A program made the position numbers and the translations under genes. A stretch of DNA of 64,000 nt from Bacillus_BD oryzisoli (GTDB lineage: Bacteria > Bacillota > Bacilli > Bacillales > Cytobacillaceae). The stretch is taken from NCBI RefSeq assembly GCF_036670025.1, contig NZ_CP137640.1:3754001-3818000 (forward strand), given 5' to 3'. Under the pieces are notes generated by a model. That model did not search any database and was not told the origin of the DNA. It saw nothing but the letters and a program-made list of their open reading frames with translations. Each line of letters opens with the position of its first letter. Position 1 is the first letter of the stretch. Below, in pieces: positions 25,068-34,496 of this stretch.

Positions 25068-26459
25068 TTATTCTTCTAATTCTCTTTCCTCAAAATTGTA
25101 ATCAACTACTTTTGGTGCAACTTTAGCGTTTTTTAATGCAGGTGTATCCGGGCGTAGCACTTGATAGACAGCAGCACCGACGATAGTAGAAACTTCTTTT
25201 AGCTTATCTAAACTAATTTTATCTAACGTATCTGCTGGAGAATGATAATGAGGTTCAACCGGTGCATGGATAAACAAGGCTGCAGGCAGTCCTATTTCTG
25301 CAAATGGAACGTGATCACTCCGCCCTTCCATCCCATATGGAGTGGCTTCCCCCGTGTTAGATAGACGTGCACCCGCTGCTGCTCCAAGATCTGTCACGAT
25401 ATTTTTCTTCCCATCATTTGTGTACATAATTAATGGACCAGCATCCCTGCTTCCAACCATATCCATTTGGAACATTCCGACTGTGCGATTATAGTCTTCT
25501 TCAGTCATTCTATTTACAAATTCATAGGAACCCAATAAGCCATTTTCCTCAGCCCCAAATGTGACAAAACGAATATCCGTATCGGTTGGAGCATTGGCAA
25601 ATACACGTGCAAGCTCAAGTACAGTTGCGGTACCCGAAGCATCGTCATTTGCTCCCGGCGCTCCATCAACGGAATCATGATGAGCACCTACCAGAACTAA
25701 TTGATCCGTTGATTTTTGTGTTGCTTTTTTTGTTGCTACGACGTTATGGGAAACAGCCTGGTCTGTTTTTGCTCCATCTACTTTTAAGGTTGCTGTTACG
25801 GCACCATCTTTCATAGCTTCTATTAAAGCTGCCCCTTGTTCTTTCGTGATTGCTAGAGCCGGAACGTAACCATCGTTGGGTTCACCAAGGGTTCCGTTAA
25901 TTACGCCATCTACATTGTTATAAATAATCACACCTGCAGCTCCTGCTTTTGCTGCATTCAAGATTTTTTCAGCGAAGGAAAAGCTACCGCGTTGGATTAG
26001 AGCAATCTTCCCTGTTACATTTTTGCCCTCAAAATCACTTGGTGCTCCTATACCAGCGGAGACCAGTTCACTCTTAACCTCACCATTCACACCATAAGTA
26101 AAGCCCAATGGTACCGGATCAAAGATCATACTACCAACACTTAATTCTATTAAACTAGGCTCTGTATAACTATAAATATTGAATTCTTGTACTTCCGTAT
26201 CATATCCGTAAGATTCAAATTGTTGTTTTATGTATTCCACTGCTGCATCCTCGGCTGGTGTACCAGCAACACGCGGTACTTTTGAAAGCTCAGCAATATG
26301 ATTGTAAATGTTTTCTACCTTAATTCGTTTCACAATCTTGTTATCAAACGCCTGATCCGATTGCAGATTGGCTCCTTGTGGCGGTGCTGCCCATACAGCT
26401 GTTCCTCCTAAGGAAAGGCTTGCTGCCAGTAAAATTGATATAGATGTTTTTCGTATCAA
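25068..26459 (-). CDS. ywaD: secreted M28 aminopeptidase with PA domain, YwaD-like
   Basis: This 463-residue protein starts with a signal peptide (basic start, hydrophobic core, AVWA cleavage site near 25). A protease-associated insert (~110-235, KIALIQRGSFSF...AGAAGVIIYNN) precedes the M28 peptidase core. Metal-site motifs are all visible: GAHHDSV, GANDDASG, FGAEENGLLGS, MVG and EPHYHSPADT. B. subtilis YwaD has the same architecture and similar length (455). It should release N-terminal amino acids from peptides outside the cell. It is a single gene between terminators. Confidence 0.88.
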   Translation of the reverse strand: MIRKTSISILLAASLSLGGTAVWAAPPQGANLQSDQAFDNKIVKRIKVENIYNHIAELSKVPRVAGTPAEDAAVEYIKQQFESYGYDTEVQEFNIYSYTEPSLIELSVGSMIFDPVPLGFTYGVNGEVKSELVSAGIGAPSDFEGKNVTGKIALIQRGSFSFAEKILNAAKAGAAGVIIYNNVDGVINGTLGEPNDGYVPALAITKEQGAALIEAMKDGAVTATLKVDGAKTDQAVSHNVVATKKATQKSTDQLVLVGAHHDSVDGAPGANDDASGTATVLELARVFANAPTDTDIRFVTFGAEENGLLGSYEFVNRMTEEDYNRTVGMFQMDMVGSRDAGPLIMYTNDGKKNIVTDLGAAAGARLSNTGEATPYGMEGRSDHVPFAEIGLPAALFIHAPVEPHYHSPADTLDKISLDKLKEVSTIVGAAVYQVLRPDTPALKNAKVAPKVVDYNFEERELEE

Positions 26460-26630
26460 CTAGGATACCTCCTTCTTTTTTCTAAATTTTCAAAATCTAT
26501 AACTTACATCAAAATACTAAAGGTATTTCTATAGTTTGTCTAACATAATTTTTCGCAAAATTCAGACATCCATATTGTGGAATTTTGGCTAGGTTAGTGT
26601 ATTTTTAACTTTAACTGTCGAAACAAGAAA

Positions 26631-26672
26631 ATAAATAAAGGAGTAAAATCGTTATGATCTCACTCCCTTATT
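26631..26672 (-). terminator. intrinsic terminator of the amidohydrolase gene
   Basis: On the minus strand AATAAGGGAGT pairs with ACTCCTTTATT. It lies 35 bp past the stop at 26707. Confidence 0.65.
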
Positions 26673-26706
26673 TTTGTTCAATTGCTCATTCATGTATTTC
26701 AAACTC

Positions 26707-28290
26707 TTATTGCTTACGCTCAAAAACAATTCTCCCGGCAACAACCGTTTTGACGGCTTTTGCTTCAAGCATTTCTTCTGATGTACCTTTAAATAGATCA
26801 CGGTCAAAAATAGAGAAGTCTGCTGTATAGCCTGGTTTAATTAACCCGCGTTCATGTTCCTTACTAATGGCTTGGGCACTGCCGACCGTATAAGATCGGA
26901 TCGCTTCAAAGCGGGATATTTTTTGTTCAGGGATATAACCATTATGCGCGTCACCTGGTTTTTTTCTTTCAACTGCCGCATAAATACTTGCGATTGGATT
27001 AATCTCTTCTACGGGTGCATCTGTCCCGGAAGCACACATAATCCCTTTATCTAATAAAGTTTTCCACGCATAGGCATATTCAAGACGGTCTTGACCTAGC
27101 CGTTTTTCTACCCATGGGAAGTCAGAAGGCACAAACAAAGGCTGGATGTCCACCACAACTGGTAACTTAGTCATTCTTTCGACTAGATCTTCACGTAAGA
27201 CACAAGCATGAATTAACCGGTCTCTTTTTCCGCTAGGTACAGGATATTTTTCTAATAGGCCAATGATTTGTTCAGCCCCAGCATCCCCAATGATATGAGC
27301 GGCTACAGCTTCATTATACGAACGTGCCAGCTTAATTAACTCTTCTAGCTCCTGGTCTGTTTGAATTAAAATCCCTTGATTATTTGGGTTATCAGTGTAA
27401 GGCTTGGATAAGGCTGCCGTTGAACCGCCTAATGCCCCGTCCGTAAAGATTTTCATTGCACCTGGTTCGATAAACGGTTCATCAAAATGGACATGATTTT
27501 CCATCATTTCTCCAAACACGGCATGATGACGCAATAGATTGACTCGAAAATGATGCTTTTCTCCAACTGTACGTAAAAAGGCCTTCAATGGATTGGTATA
27601 ATGACCAAAGTAATGCATATCTTCTGTATGACCGCCTGTTAACCCTTTTGATAACATATCATCAATGCAAAGATTCAGTTCATTCACCAATTCTTGGATA
27701 TACGCTTCCCCAACCCTTGGGATCGCATTGGTTACAGCCATCATTGCATTATCGTAAAGTAGCCCATTTATTCTTCCTTCAGAACTTCGGCCAATTTCAC
27801 CGCCCGCAGGTGACGGAGAGTTTTCGGTAACACCACCTGCCTCAAGGGCTGCACTGTTTCCTAATACCACATGATGGCACACTCTTGTTAAAAGGATGGG
27901 TTCTTTTCGAATTTCATCTAATTCCTGTTTTGTCGGAATTCGACAATCTCCAAAGTTATTATCGTTCCACCCTTCCCCTAATAACCACTTATCTGGTGGG
28001 GTTGCCTTTGCCGCTTCTTTAAGCATTTCGAGCATTTCGTCAGCAGAAGACGCTTTAGACAAATCAAGACGAATTAACTTTTCTCCTTGAAAAATCATAT
28101 GCAGGTGACTATCAACAAAACCTGGGTACATGGCAGTACCTTGTAGATTGATTGTTTCATCCGCCTGATCCATTAGTACCTCAATAGAACCGACAGCTGT
28201 GATTTTGTCATTTTCCACAAGGACAGCTTCAACTGTTTCGTTTTCTTTATCCATTGTATAAATGGTCCCACCATACCAAAGTTGTTTCAT
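26707..28290 (-). CDS. metal-dependent amidohydrolase family 3, YtcJ-like
   Basis: The ATG at 28290 (MKQLWYGGTIYTMD, AAGGAAA upstream) gives 527 residues, the usual YtcJ length. Family 3 motifs are FVDSHLHM (HxH metal pair), DGALGGSTAAL, AAHIIGDAGAEQ, SGTDAPVEEINP and, at the C-terminus, GLIKPGYTADFSIFD. These enzymes hydrolyse amide or related bonds; the natural substrate of the group is mostly unknown. The gene is divergent from yhfK. Confidence 0.85.
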   Translation of the reverse strand: MKQLWYGGTIYTMDKENETVEAVLVENDKITAVGSIEVLMDQADETINLQGTAMYPGFVDSHLHMIFQGEKLIRLDLSKASSADEMLEMLKEAAKATPPDKWLLGEGWNDNNFGDCRIPTKQELDEIRKEPILLTRVCHHVVLGNSAALEAGGVTENSPSPAGGEIGRSSEGRINGLLYDNAMMAVTNAIPRVGEAYIQELVNELNLCIDDMLSKGLTGGHTEDMHYFGHYTNPLKAFLRTVGEKHHFRVNLLRHHAVFGEMMENHVHFDEPFIEPGAMKIFTDGALGGSTAALSKPYTDNPNNQGILIQTDQELEELIKLARSYNEAVAAHIIGDAGAEQIIGLLEKYPVPSGKRDRLIHACVLREDLVERMTKLPVVVDIQPLFVPSDFPWVEKRLGQDRLEYAYAWKTLLDKGIMCASGTDAPVEEINPIASIYAAVERKKPGDAHNGYIPEQKISRFEAIRSYTVGSAQAISKEHERGLIKPGYTADFSIFDRDLFKGTSEEMLEAKAVKTVVAGRIVFERKQ

Positions 28291-28562
28291 AAACAATTTC
28301 CTTTCCCGATACATTAAATTAGAAATAGAGTGATAAACCTGTTGTCCCTTTATACCATTCTTTGTACCATAATTTTCAATTTTCTTCCAATGCATTTCTT
28401 TTGAATCTACATTGTTGGGGAATTTATTATTATTTGTTTTTTCTAATTTATTTTATAAACATTGCTGGACCGATGTACCCTCGACCCATTCATTTGTACT
28501 TCCTAATACACTATGAAATAATAAAAATGATAATAATGAATGGTGGAAAGGGGAAATGGCAG

Positions 28563-29207
28563 ATGAAAGTTTTAGTCGTAGGCGCTAATGGACAAATTGG
28601 CAGGCAGCTAGTCGAATTATTGGAGAACAGTTGTGAGCATACACCTAGAGCGATGGTACGAACAGAGGTGCAGGCAGATGCTTTTCAAAAATCAGACATT
28701 CAAGCTGTGCTAGGAAATCTAGAAGGCAGTGTCGACGAAATTGCCGAGGCCGCTAAAGGCTGCGAGGCGATTGTCTTTACTGCAGGTTCTGGCGGGAAGA
28801 CCGGCCCAGACAAGACATTACTCGTCGATCTCGACGGTGCCGTGAAAACGATGGAAGCTGCTGAAAAAGCGGGCATCAGCCGGTTTATTATGGTTAGTGC
28901 ACTTCAAGCGCACCACCGAGAAAATTGGAATGAAGCGATTAAACCATACTATGTTGCTAAGCATTATGCGGATAAAATGCTTGAAGCAAGCAACTTAAAT
29001 TATACCATTATCCGCCCAGGCGGACTTTTGAACGATCCGGGAACCGGGAAAGTAGCCATCGCTGAAAATGTCACGCGAACCACGATTCCACGTCAAGACG
29101 TCGCAAAAACCATTTTCGCTGTACTAAACAATGAAAATACCTTCAAACGTTCCTTTGACCTCGTTTCAGGCAACACCCCTATTGAAGAGGCGCTACTAAG
29201 CTTATAG
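28563..29207 (+). CDS. yhfK: NAD(P)-binding SDR-like protein YhfK
   Basis: The ATG at 28563 (AAAGGGG upstream) gives 214 residues, the same length as B. subtilis YhfK, with which it shares long stretches such as FTAGSGGKTGPDKTLL and MVSALQAHHRENWNEA. The N-terminal GANGQIGRQL is the atypical-SDR dinucleotide motif, and YVAKHYADK holds the Tyr-x3-Lys pair. Function in cells is unknown; NAD(P)H sensing or reductase activity is typical of the family. Confidence 0.9.
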   Translation: MKVLVVGANGQIGRQLVELLENSCEHTPRAMVRTEVQADAFQKSDIQAVLGNLEGSVDEIAEAAKGCEAIVFTAGSGGKTGPDKTLLVDLDGAVKTMEAAEKAGISRFIMVSALQAHHRENWNEAIKPYYVAKHYADKMLEASNLNYTIIRPGGLLNDPGTGKVAIAENVTRTTIPRQDVAKTIFAVLNNENTFKRSFDLVSGNTPIEEALLSL

Positions 29208-29301
29208 GAAGCACTCTTGCTTCCTCAGTTCATACCCGTTATAACATATTGATCGTAACTTGTTTGATAAGGATTTTATTCATCCAATATTCCTTATTCG
29301 C

Positions 29302-29334
29302 AAAAAAGCGAACAGCTGGGCTGTTCGCTTTTTT
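29302..29334 (+). terminator. intrinsic terminator after yhfK
   Basis: AAAAAGCGAACAGC pairs with GCTGTTCGCTTTTTT around a 4-base loop. Confidence 0.9.
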
Positions 29335-29399
29335 ATATGGTTGGCGAGGGAAAACAGGGATAGACCCTTACCAGCCTAGATTCGATCTTATAATTTATT

Positions 29400-29436
29400 G
29401 GGTCGATGCACCCGTCCCTTCGACCCATTTTTTTTA
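29400..29436 (+). terminator. second hairpin with T-run
   Basis: GGGTCGA and TCGACCC flank a 13-base loop, followed by eight T on the plus strand. It lies in the convergent gap between yhfK and the MFS gene and backs up the first terminator. Confidence 0.6.
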
Positions 29437-30642
29437 AGCTAACTCTCTTTCTTTTACGCTTTCTCTTAGGCTGCGGCTATCTTTTCCATGCAGGTAGTGA
29501 TAAACAATTATACCGGCAAGGGCAAATATGGAACTATAAAAATATAAGGAGCTGTATCCAATTTTTGCTCCAAGGATCCCAACGATTACGGAGCCGATCC
29601 CGATACCTGCATCCATTGTTGAATAGAAGGTTGCAGTGGCAGCTCCCCTTTTTTCAGGAGCAGCAACTGAGATTGCAATGGTTTGGACAGATGGAAAAAT
29701 TGTTCCCCACCCGAGTCCGATAAAAGCTGCAGATAATAGAAAAATTAACGCACCGTTCGCTTGACTTAGCAGGAACATACCAATGGCAAAGCTTATTATA
29801 GATGGAATGATGATAACATTTGCTCCGTACTGATCGAACCATCTTCCAGTAAACGGTCTTGAGATAATCAGCGCGACCACATAAACAATAAAGAAATAGC
29901 TTGCTACCTCTGTCAATTGAAGCTCCTCTGCATAAACGGACACAAATGACACAATCGATGAATACACAATTGCAAAAAAGAAGCAGATCAGTGAAACACG
30001 AAAGGCTGACAATTCAATTAAATCATTTATATTCAATCCTTTTTTCTTCAATCCCTTTTCCGTTACAGCCTTTTTCTCTTCTTTAGGAATGCTAATGAAG
30101 AGTCCTGTTAACACTCCAATAATCACACTGACGAAACTTATGGCAAACATCATGGATGATCCCCATTGGTTGATGGCGAGAAGTCCAAAAAACGGTCCTA
30201 ATGCCATGGAAATATTCATCATTAAGCCGTAATATCCCATCCCTTCCCCTTTTCTATGTTGAGGGATCAGGTTTGCCACAATCGTTCCCGTTGTTGTTGT
30301 GACCATTCCAAAACCTATTCCATGAATCACACGTAAAATCATTAAACTCATAAGCGATGCGGTAAAGAAATACATAAAGGCCGCACCAATATAAATAATA
30401 AGTGAGGCTAGAAAAACCTTTTTAAGACCAAAAGATCCTATCCATTGACCTGCAATCGGGCGAATCACAATCGCAGCCACATAAAACACCAAAACAAGTA
30501 AACCTGCTTGTGCCGTATTACCTTGTAAATCCTGAATTAAATAAATCGGTATGGTTACAAGCAAATAATAATAATTTAAGAACATAAAAAAAGTAGTCAA
30601 ACAGACTAGTATATAATCTTTCGTCCATAGACGATTGACCAT
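29434..30642 (-). CDS. MFS transporter (DHA1/YfkF-like)
   Basis: The ATG at 30642 (GGGAGG seven bases upstream) gives 402 residues with twelve predicted membrane segments. Conserved loops GQWIGSFGLKKVF, HRKGEGMGYYGL and ASYFFIVYVVALIISRPFTG mark the same subfamily as the transporter at 17052-18257. These paralogues resemble drug or metabolite exporters. No linked regulator is seen and the substrate is unknown. Confidence 0.82.
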   Translation of the reverse strand: MVNRLWTKDYILVCLTTFFMFLNYYYLLVTIPIYLIQDLQGNTAQAGLLVLVFYVAAIVIRPIAGQWIGSFGLKKVFLASLIIYIGAAFMYFFTASLMSLMILRVIHGIGFGMVTTTTGTIVANLIPQHRKGEGMGYYGLMMNISMALGPFFGLLAINQWGSSMMFAISFVSVIIGVLTGLFISIPKEEKKAVTEKGLKKKGLNINDLIELSAFRVSLICFFFAIVYSSIVSFVSVYAEELQLTEVASYFFIVYVVALIISRPFTGRWFDQYGANVIIIPSIISFAIGMFLLSQANGALIFLLSAAFIGLGWGTIFPSVQTIAISVAAPEKRGAATATFYSTMDAGIGIGSVIVGILGAKIGYSSLYFYSSIFALAGIIVYHYLHGKDSRSLRESVKERELA

Positions 30643-30782
30643 GATCATTCCTCCCCGTTCAAACATGTTACTCCTAATGTTATCATAAATTCAAATATAT
30701 TTAAATAATGTTATTAATGTATTAATAGTGTAATAATAGGCTAAATCCCATTACATGACTCATTACTGAAGATATTCCACAC

Positions 30783-30822
30783 AAAAAAACAGACATGCTA
30801 ATTGGCACACATCTGTCTTTTT
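30783..30822 (-). terminator. probable terminator of the DAB operon
   Basis: A short minus-strand ACAGA/TCTGT stem is followed by seven T, 17 bp past the stop at 30839. Confidence 0.6.
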
Positions 30823-30838
30823 TCAATAAATTGTTTTC

Positions 30839-31342
30839 TTAAAAAGCTTCAATATCAAACTGTGTTTCGTTATCTTTGCCCAACCGTAATTCTGTAACTT
30901 TTACAGAAGACGGCATTAATGGATGGCGGCGAATCACTTCTATTTTGTTTTGAATATCCTCTATCAATCTATAATTTCCTTCAAGCCATTCCCTTATCGA
31001 TCCTTCCGGGAATTCTGGGTTGGCATTACCAAACAAATAATCTAAAGTATGTTGATTATGTTGCAAGGCTTTGCTTTTCTCCATAATACTTTTAATATCT
31101 TCTGACTTCTTTCGATCCTCTTTGTCGTGAACGATAAAAATATCTTCAATATTTTTTTGATATACATGTAAAAGAATATCCCGCATTAAATCGCCGTAGG
31201 GTTGTATTCGATCTAGTTCATCGCTTTCTATGATAAGGATCTCTTCTGGAAGAATATGATATCTTTGTTTTACATAACGAAAATCTATTTTCTGTTCCAT
31301 TCCGACTACAAATAGTACTTTCTTATTCACTTTTAAATGCAT
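30839..31342 (-). CDS. carbonic-anhydrase-like protein, YbcF-like, without zinc ligands
   Basis: The ATG at 31342 (AAGGAGGGATTTG upstream) gives 167 residues. The N-terminal LFVVGMEQKIDFRYVKQRY occupies the place of the beta-carbonic anhydrase motif CMDSR but has no cysteine. The expected HxxC is replaced by IVHDKED. In B. subtilis the ybc operon has a carbonic-anhydrase-like gene (ybcF) in the same position after the DabA homologue, which is my main reason for the call. Catalysis of CO2 hydration is unlikely without the zinc ligands. Confidence 0.6.
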   Translation of the reverse strand: MHLKVNKKVLFVVGMEQKIDFRYVKQRYHILPEEILIIESDELDRIQPYGDLMRDILLHVYQKNIEDIFIVHDKEDRKKSEDIKSIMEKSKALQHNQHTLDYLFGNANPEFPEGSIREWLEGNYRLIEDIQNKIEVIRRHPLMPSSVKVTELRLGKDNETQFDIEAF

Positions 31343-31405
31343 CAAATCCCTCCTTGGATCATTCAAGCTGACAGCTATATATGTAATACGATTAAAATAG
31401 ACCTT

Positions 31406-31771
31406 TTAAACTAATTGATGTTGTAAATCACCTGACAATTTAAAGATCATGATTCGTTCTCCTGTTTGTGTACTAATATCGGTGTAAAAACTTAAGACAT
31501 CAAAACCGGTTGTCTCAAAAATAATTTGCTTTAGTTCTTCGACACCGGATTCCACTAAGCTATTTCGGTTTTCTTTTACAGTTAATAGCCCCTTTTTGTC
31601 TTTACATAGTGAATATTCAGCAGGAGTTAGGATTCCGCGAAGACTGACAATGATCATATCTCGTAAAATGTCTGATTTGACAGATACCGAACCCCTTCCA
31701 AGATAATTCTTCTCCCAATGGGTTAGAGTTTTACTAATTTCTGCTTCAAGGGCCCCTTTTGTTTTATCCAT
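31406..31771 (-). CDS. DUF2294 protein (YbcI-like)
   Basis: This 121-residue soluble protein has the DUF2294 pattern: LEAEISKTLTHWEKNYLGRG...SDILRDMIIVSLRGILTPAE, then TDISTQTGERIMIFKL. Such proteins are often linked to Na+ or carbon transport genes and occur in the ybc operon of B. subtilis. It lies between dabA and the YbcF-like gene. Molecular function unknown. Confidence 0.75.
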   Translation of the reverse strand: MDKTKGALEAEISKTLTHWEKNYLGRGSVSVKSDILRDMIIVSLRGILTPAEYSLCKDKKGLLTVKENRNSLVESGVEELKQIIFETTGFDVLSFYTDISTQTGERIMIFKLSGDLQHQLV

Positions 31772-31874
31772 ATACCTTCACTTTCCTCTTTCCTAAAATC
31801 AAGATAAAAAATTCGTCCAAAATAGTTAATATAATTTACTATAAGCAGAACATACCTTTCAACTGGGAAAGTGG

Positions 31875-34496
31875 TTAGGACCAGCTTACCCAGTTGCCAT
31901 CATCATCAATTGACGCAAGACGAATCCATCCGTTATAGACTTTTTGATGAAAGGTATGGTCTTGCTTTAATAACTTTTCGATATACTCCTTAGGAGCCTG
32001 GATGACCACTAACAATCTTAATGGAATATGATAAAGCTCATGATCAGAAGTCATGACAGATTGCCATGGAAGTCCTGGTAATAAGTCACTGGAGTTCCCT
32101 TGCATCACACCAATACCGGAAGTCACTGTTTGCGTTCTTTTATTCCCGCTTCCATAATAATGCGGAGCAACAGTGGATGCATAATATTGCAGGTTAATCC
32201 ATTGGGTTACCGTTGCAGGTCCTTTAATAATGTTAGCCAAAATCGTACCATTATTATCCTTCTGCCAGTTATAATTATGGAGAAATGCTCTTCCTTCTAA
32301 CTGACACTCTTTCGTGAGCTCACGTTTTCCAATAATAAATGCAGCATTACGTGCAAGGCCCCATTCCGGCCGTACCTCGCTCCAATCTTCTGCAAATCTC
32401 TCAGCTTCAAGCGTTGGATGTTCCCCTTTATATCCAATATTCGGAAGCTGCATCAACCGTTCCGCACTCACTTCCTCTCTCACCTTAGGCAGTACCGTTT
32501 GAATTTGCTCAAATGCTTCCCTTGCTTTTTCTGAAAGCTCTGGGACATAGATGAAGCGTAATTCATCAGTAGATGTTACATGCTCGGCAGCAATAAAAAT
32601 CGTATCCTGCGGAATGATGATTCCTTCCATTGCAAGAGCCTGCCTTACTTCCTTTAGATTACACAGAGCAGCTAATACTCGTGCATTAAATTCACTGGAT
32701 GCCCCGCCGCACGCACCACAGTCAAGTGAGGAAGCATATGGATTATTGGTACTGTGACTTCCATGACCGCAAATAACCACTAATGGAGCAAAATTTTCTG
32801 TCAGTCCCATCATTTTCAGTGCCTGTCTGGCATAGGTTACTTTTTCCTTCTCAGTAAAGCCGATGGATAACTCTGTATCCGATTGGCCGATGTTGAGTGT
32901 GAGTTCCGCAGCAGGTTTACGAAGCCAATTTTCACGAACTTTTCGGAAGGCAGCTCCAGCTCTCCGCGGGACAATACTGCGGGCAAGTGTTTGGAAAGTA
33001 AGCCATGGACCGCTTATTTCCGGTAGCATTAAGCCTGCAAGTACATGATGTTTCATGCCCTTAAAAGTACTGCTGGATGCATGTACTGCTCCCAATCGCT
33101 GTTGAAATGGTTCCAACTCGGGCTCCCTTGAAATTTCTTTTACTTGCATTTGCGGTTTAAACATCACCGGTAATGAAGGGTGGCGATGTTCACTGCCCAA
33201 CTTGCACGTTTCGATTGGTAATCCGAAAAATCCGGCTGTTCCAAGGGTCGCAAATGGACCTGATGCTTCGAGCTTACGGCGAAAAGGCTCTGAACGGACA
33301 TCAATGCAAAAGGCCAATTGTACAAGTGCTGACTGATTTTTGCGTTCGGCTTCATGGTTTACATTGGATGAAATCAATTTTTTCAAATCATCCTCGTACG
33401 TTTTTTCCCATGCTTCCAGCCAAAGTCGATTTCGCAGAATATTATCAAAACGATAGGCAAGTGTTAAACGTGCTTTTATTTCAGTCCCAGAAAGTTGAGC
33501 CCAAGATTCAATGGGCATATCCCCCCATTGAATCCATTTAGCGATTAACGGCTCTAGTGTCATTTGATTCGCCTGTTTTTGCTGCTGCAAAGGCAAATAA
33601 GGTTTAATAATAGCCCATTCCAGCCATAGACGAACAGCTAAATATTCTATTAACAAAGTTCTATCCTCATCTGATTGCTCCGTTCGCCAAAGCATCATGC
33701 CCGCCCATCCTGGTAAAGCAAGCAGATGAGCTTCTAGATATTCTTGTATGTCTGTAAAAGGAATTTCTAATCTCAATAAAACTTCCTCCAAAGCACGATC
33801 TGCCTCATCTGGTATATTACTTAATCTTTCGCGTACAGTAGGCTTCAGCGCTGGATCATGTTTAACTAGTCCCTTCCATGCAGAATAAAATCCCTCTTTG
33901 CGGTTTGGCATCGACCATACAGCCTGTGAATCCAAGTATAATTTACACCACTTGATCATATGGGAATTGAGAACTTTTGCAACCGTCGTCCGCTCTTGAT
34001 TTTCAAGAAGCTGACTGTAGGTTTGAACTAAATGTTTTTCAGTCATTTTGGGCTTAAAACGATTTAATTTCATTGCCCAATTTTTTAATTCGGCTATTGA
34101 TATCGATTCAGTAGATGGTTTATCCCCTCTGAGGGCAGCCAAGCAGTATTCTTTTGCAACATCACGGGATAACGCAAGGTTCTGATCATCAAGCCACTTT
34201 TCAAGTCCTATTTCAAGAAATTCTTCCTTAATTTCTCCATGTTCCAAGCCTGATTTTATCAAAGATTCATTCGGATAAATATCAACATCGCCAATATTTT
34301 TTAGAAAACGAGCGGTCTTCTCAAATGTTTGATGTTCCATTCCTGCCCATGGATGTCTTGCCGCAAACGCGGTGATAGGTCCTAATGGCACGATGACGGA
34401 GCTTGCTGTCTCCACCAGTTCATTCACATTCAAATCAAGCTCGTTTAACTTTTTTTCAACATGTAATGTCTTATTTAATGTTAATACTGAATTCAT
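31875..34496 (-). CDS. dabA: DabA: inorganic carbon transporter, carbonic-anhydrase-like subunit (DUF2309)
   Basis: This 873-residue protein is a member of the DUF2309/UPF0753 family (B. subtilis YbcC). DabA works with the membrane protein DabB to trap CO2 as bicarbonate, coupled to a cation gradient. The zinc ligands of the beta-carbonic-anhydrase-like site are visible: Cys397 and Asp399 in FCIDVRSEPFR, His578 in ICGHGSHS and Cys593 in DCGACGG. The start overlaps the dabB stop by 26 bp, as expected for translational coupling. The family is used by heterotrophs to supply bicarbonate at ambient CO2. Confidence 0.92.
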   Translation of the reverse strand: MNSVLTLNKTLHVEKKLNELDLNVNELVETASSVIVPLGPITAFAARHPWAGMEHQTFEKTARFLKNIGDVDIYPNESLIKSGLEHGEIKEEFLEIGLEKWLDDQNLALSRDVAKEYCLAALRGDKPSTESISIAELKNWAMKLNRFKPKMTEKHLVQTYSQLLENQERTTVAKVLNSHMIKWCKLYLDSQAVWSMPNRKEGFYSAWKGLVKHDPALKPTVRERLSNIPDEADRALEEVLLRLEIPFTDIQEYLEAHLLALPGWAGMMLWRTEQSDEDRTLLIEYLAVRLWLEWAIIKPYLPLQQQKQANQMTLEPLIAKWIQWGDMPIESWAQLSGTEIKARLTLAYRFDNILRNRLWLEAWEKTYEDDLKKLISSNVNHEAERKNQSALVQLAFCIDVRSEPFRRKLEASGPFATLGTAGFFGLPIETCKLGSEHRHPSLPVMFKPQMQVKEISREPELEPFQQRLGAVHASSSTFKGMKHHVLAGLMLPEISGPWLTFQTLARSIVPRRAGAAFRKVRENWLRKPAAELTLNIGQSDTELSIGFTEKEKVTYARQALKMMGLTENFAPLVVICGHGSHSTNNPYASSLDCGACGGASSEFNARVLAALCNLKEVRQALAMEGIIIPQDTIFIAAEHVTSTDELRFIYVPELSEKAREAFEQIQTVLPKVREEVSAERLMQLPNIGYKGEHPTLEAERFAEDWSEVRPEWGLARNAAFIIGKRELTKECQLEGRAFLHNYNWQKDNNGTILANIIKGPATVTQWINLQYYASTVAPHYYGSGNKRTQTVTSGIGVMQGNSSDLLPGLPWQSVMTSDHELYHIPLRLLVVIQAPKEYIEKLLKQDHTFHQKVYNGWIRLASIDDDGNWVSWS

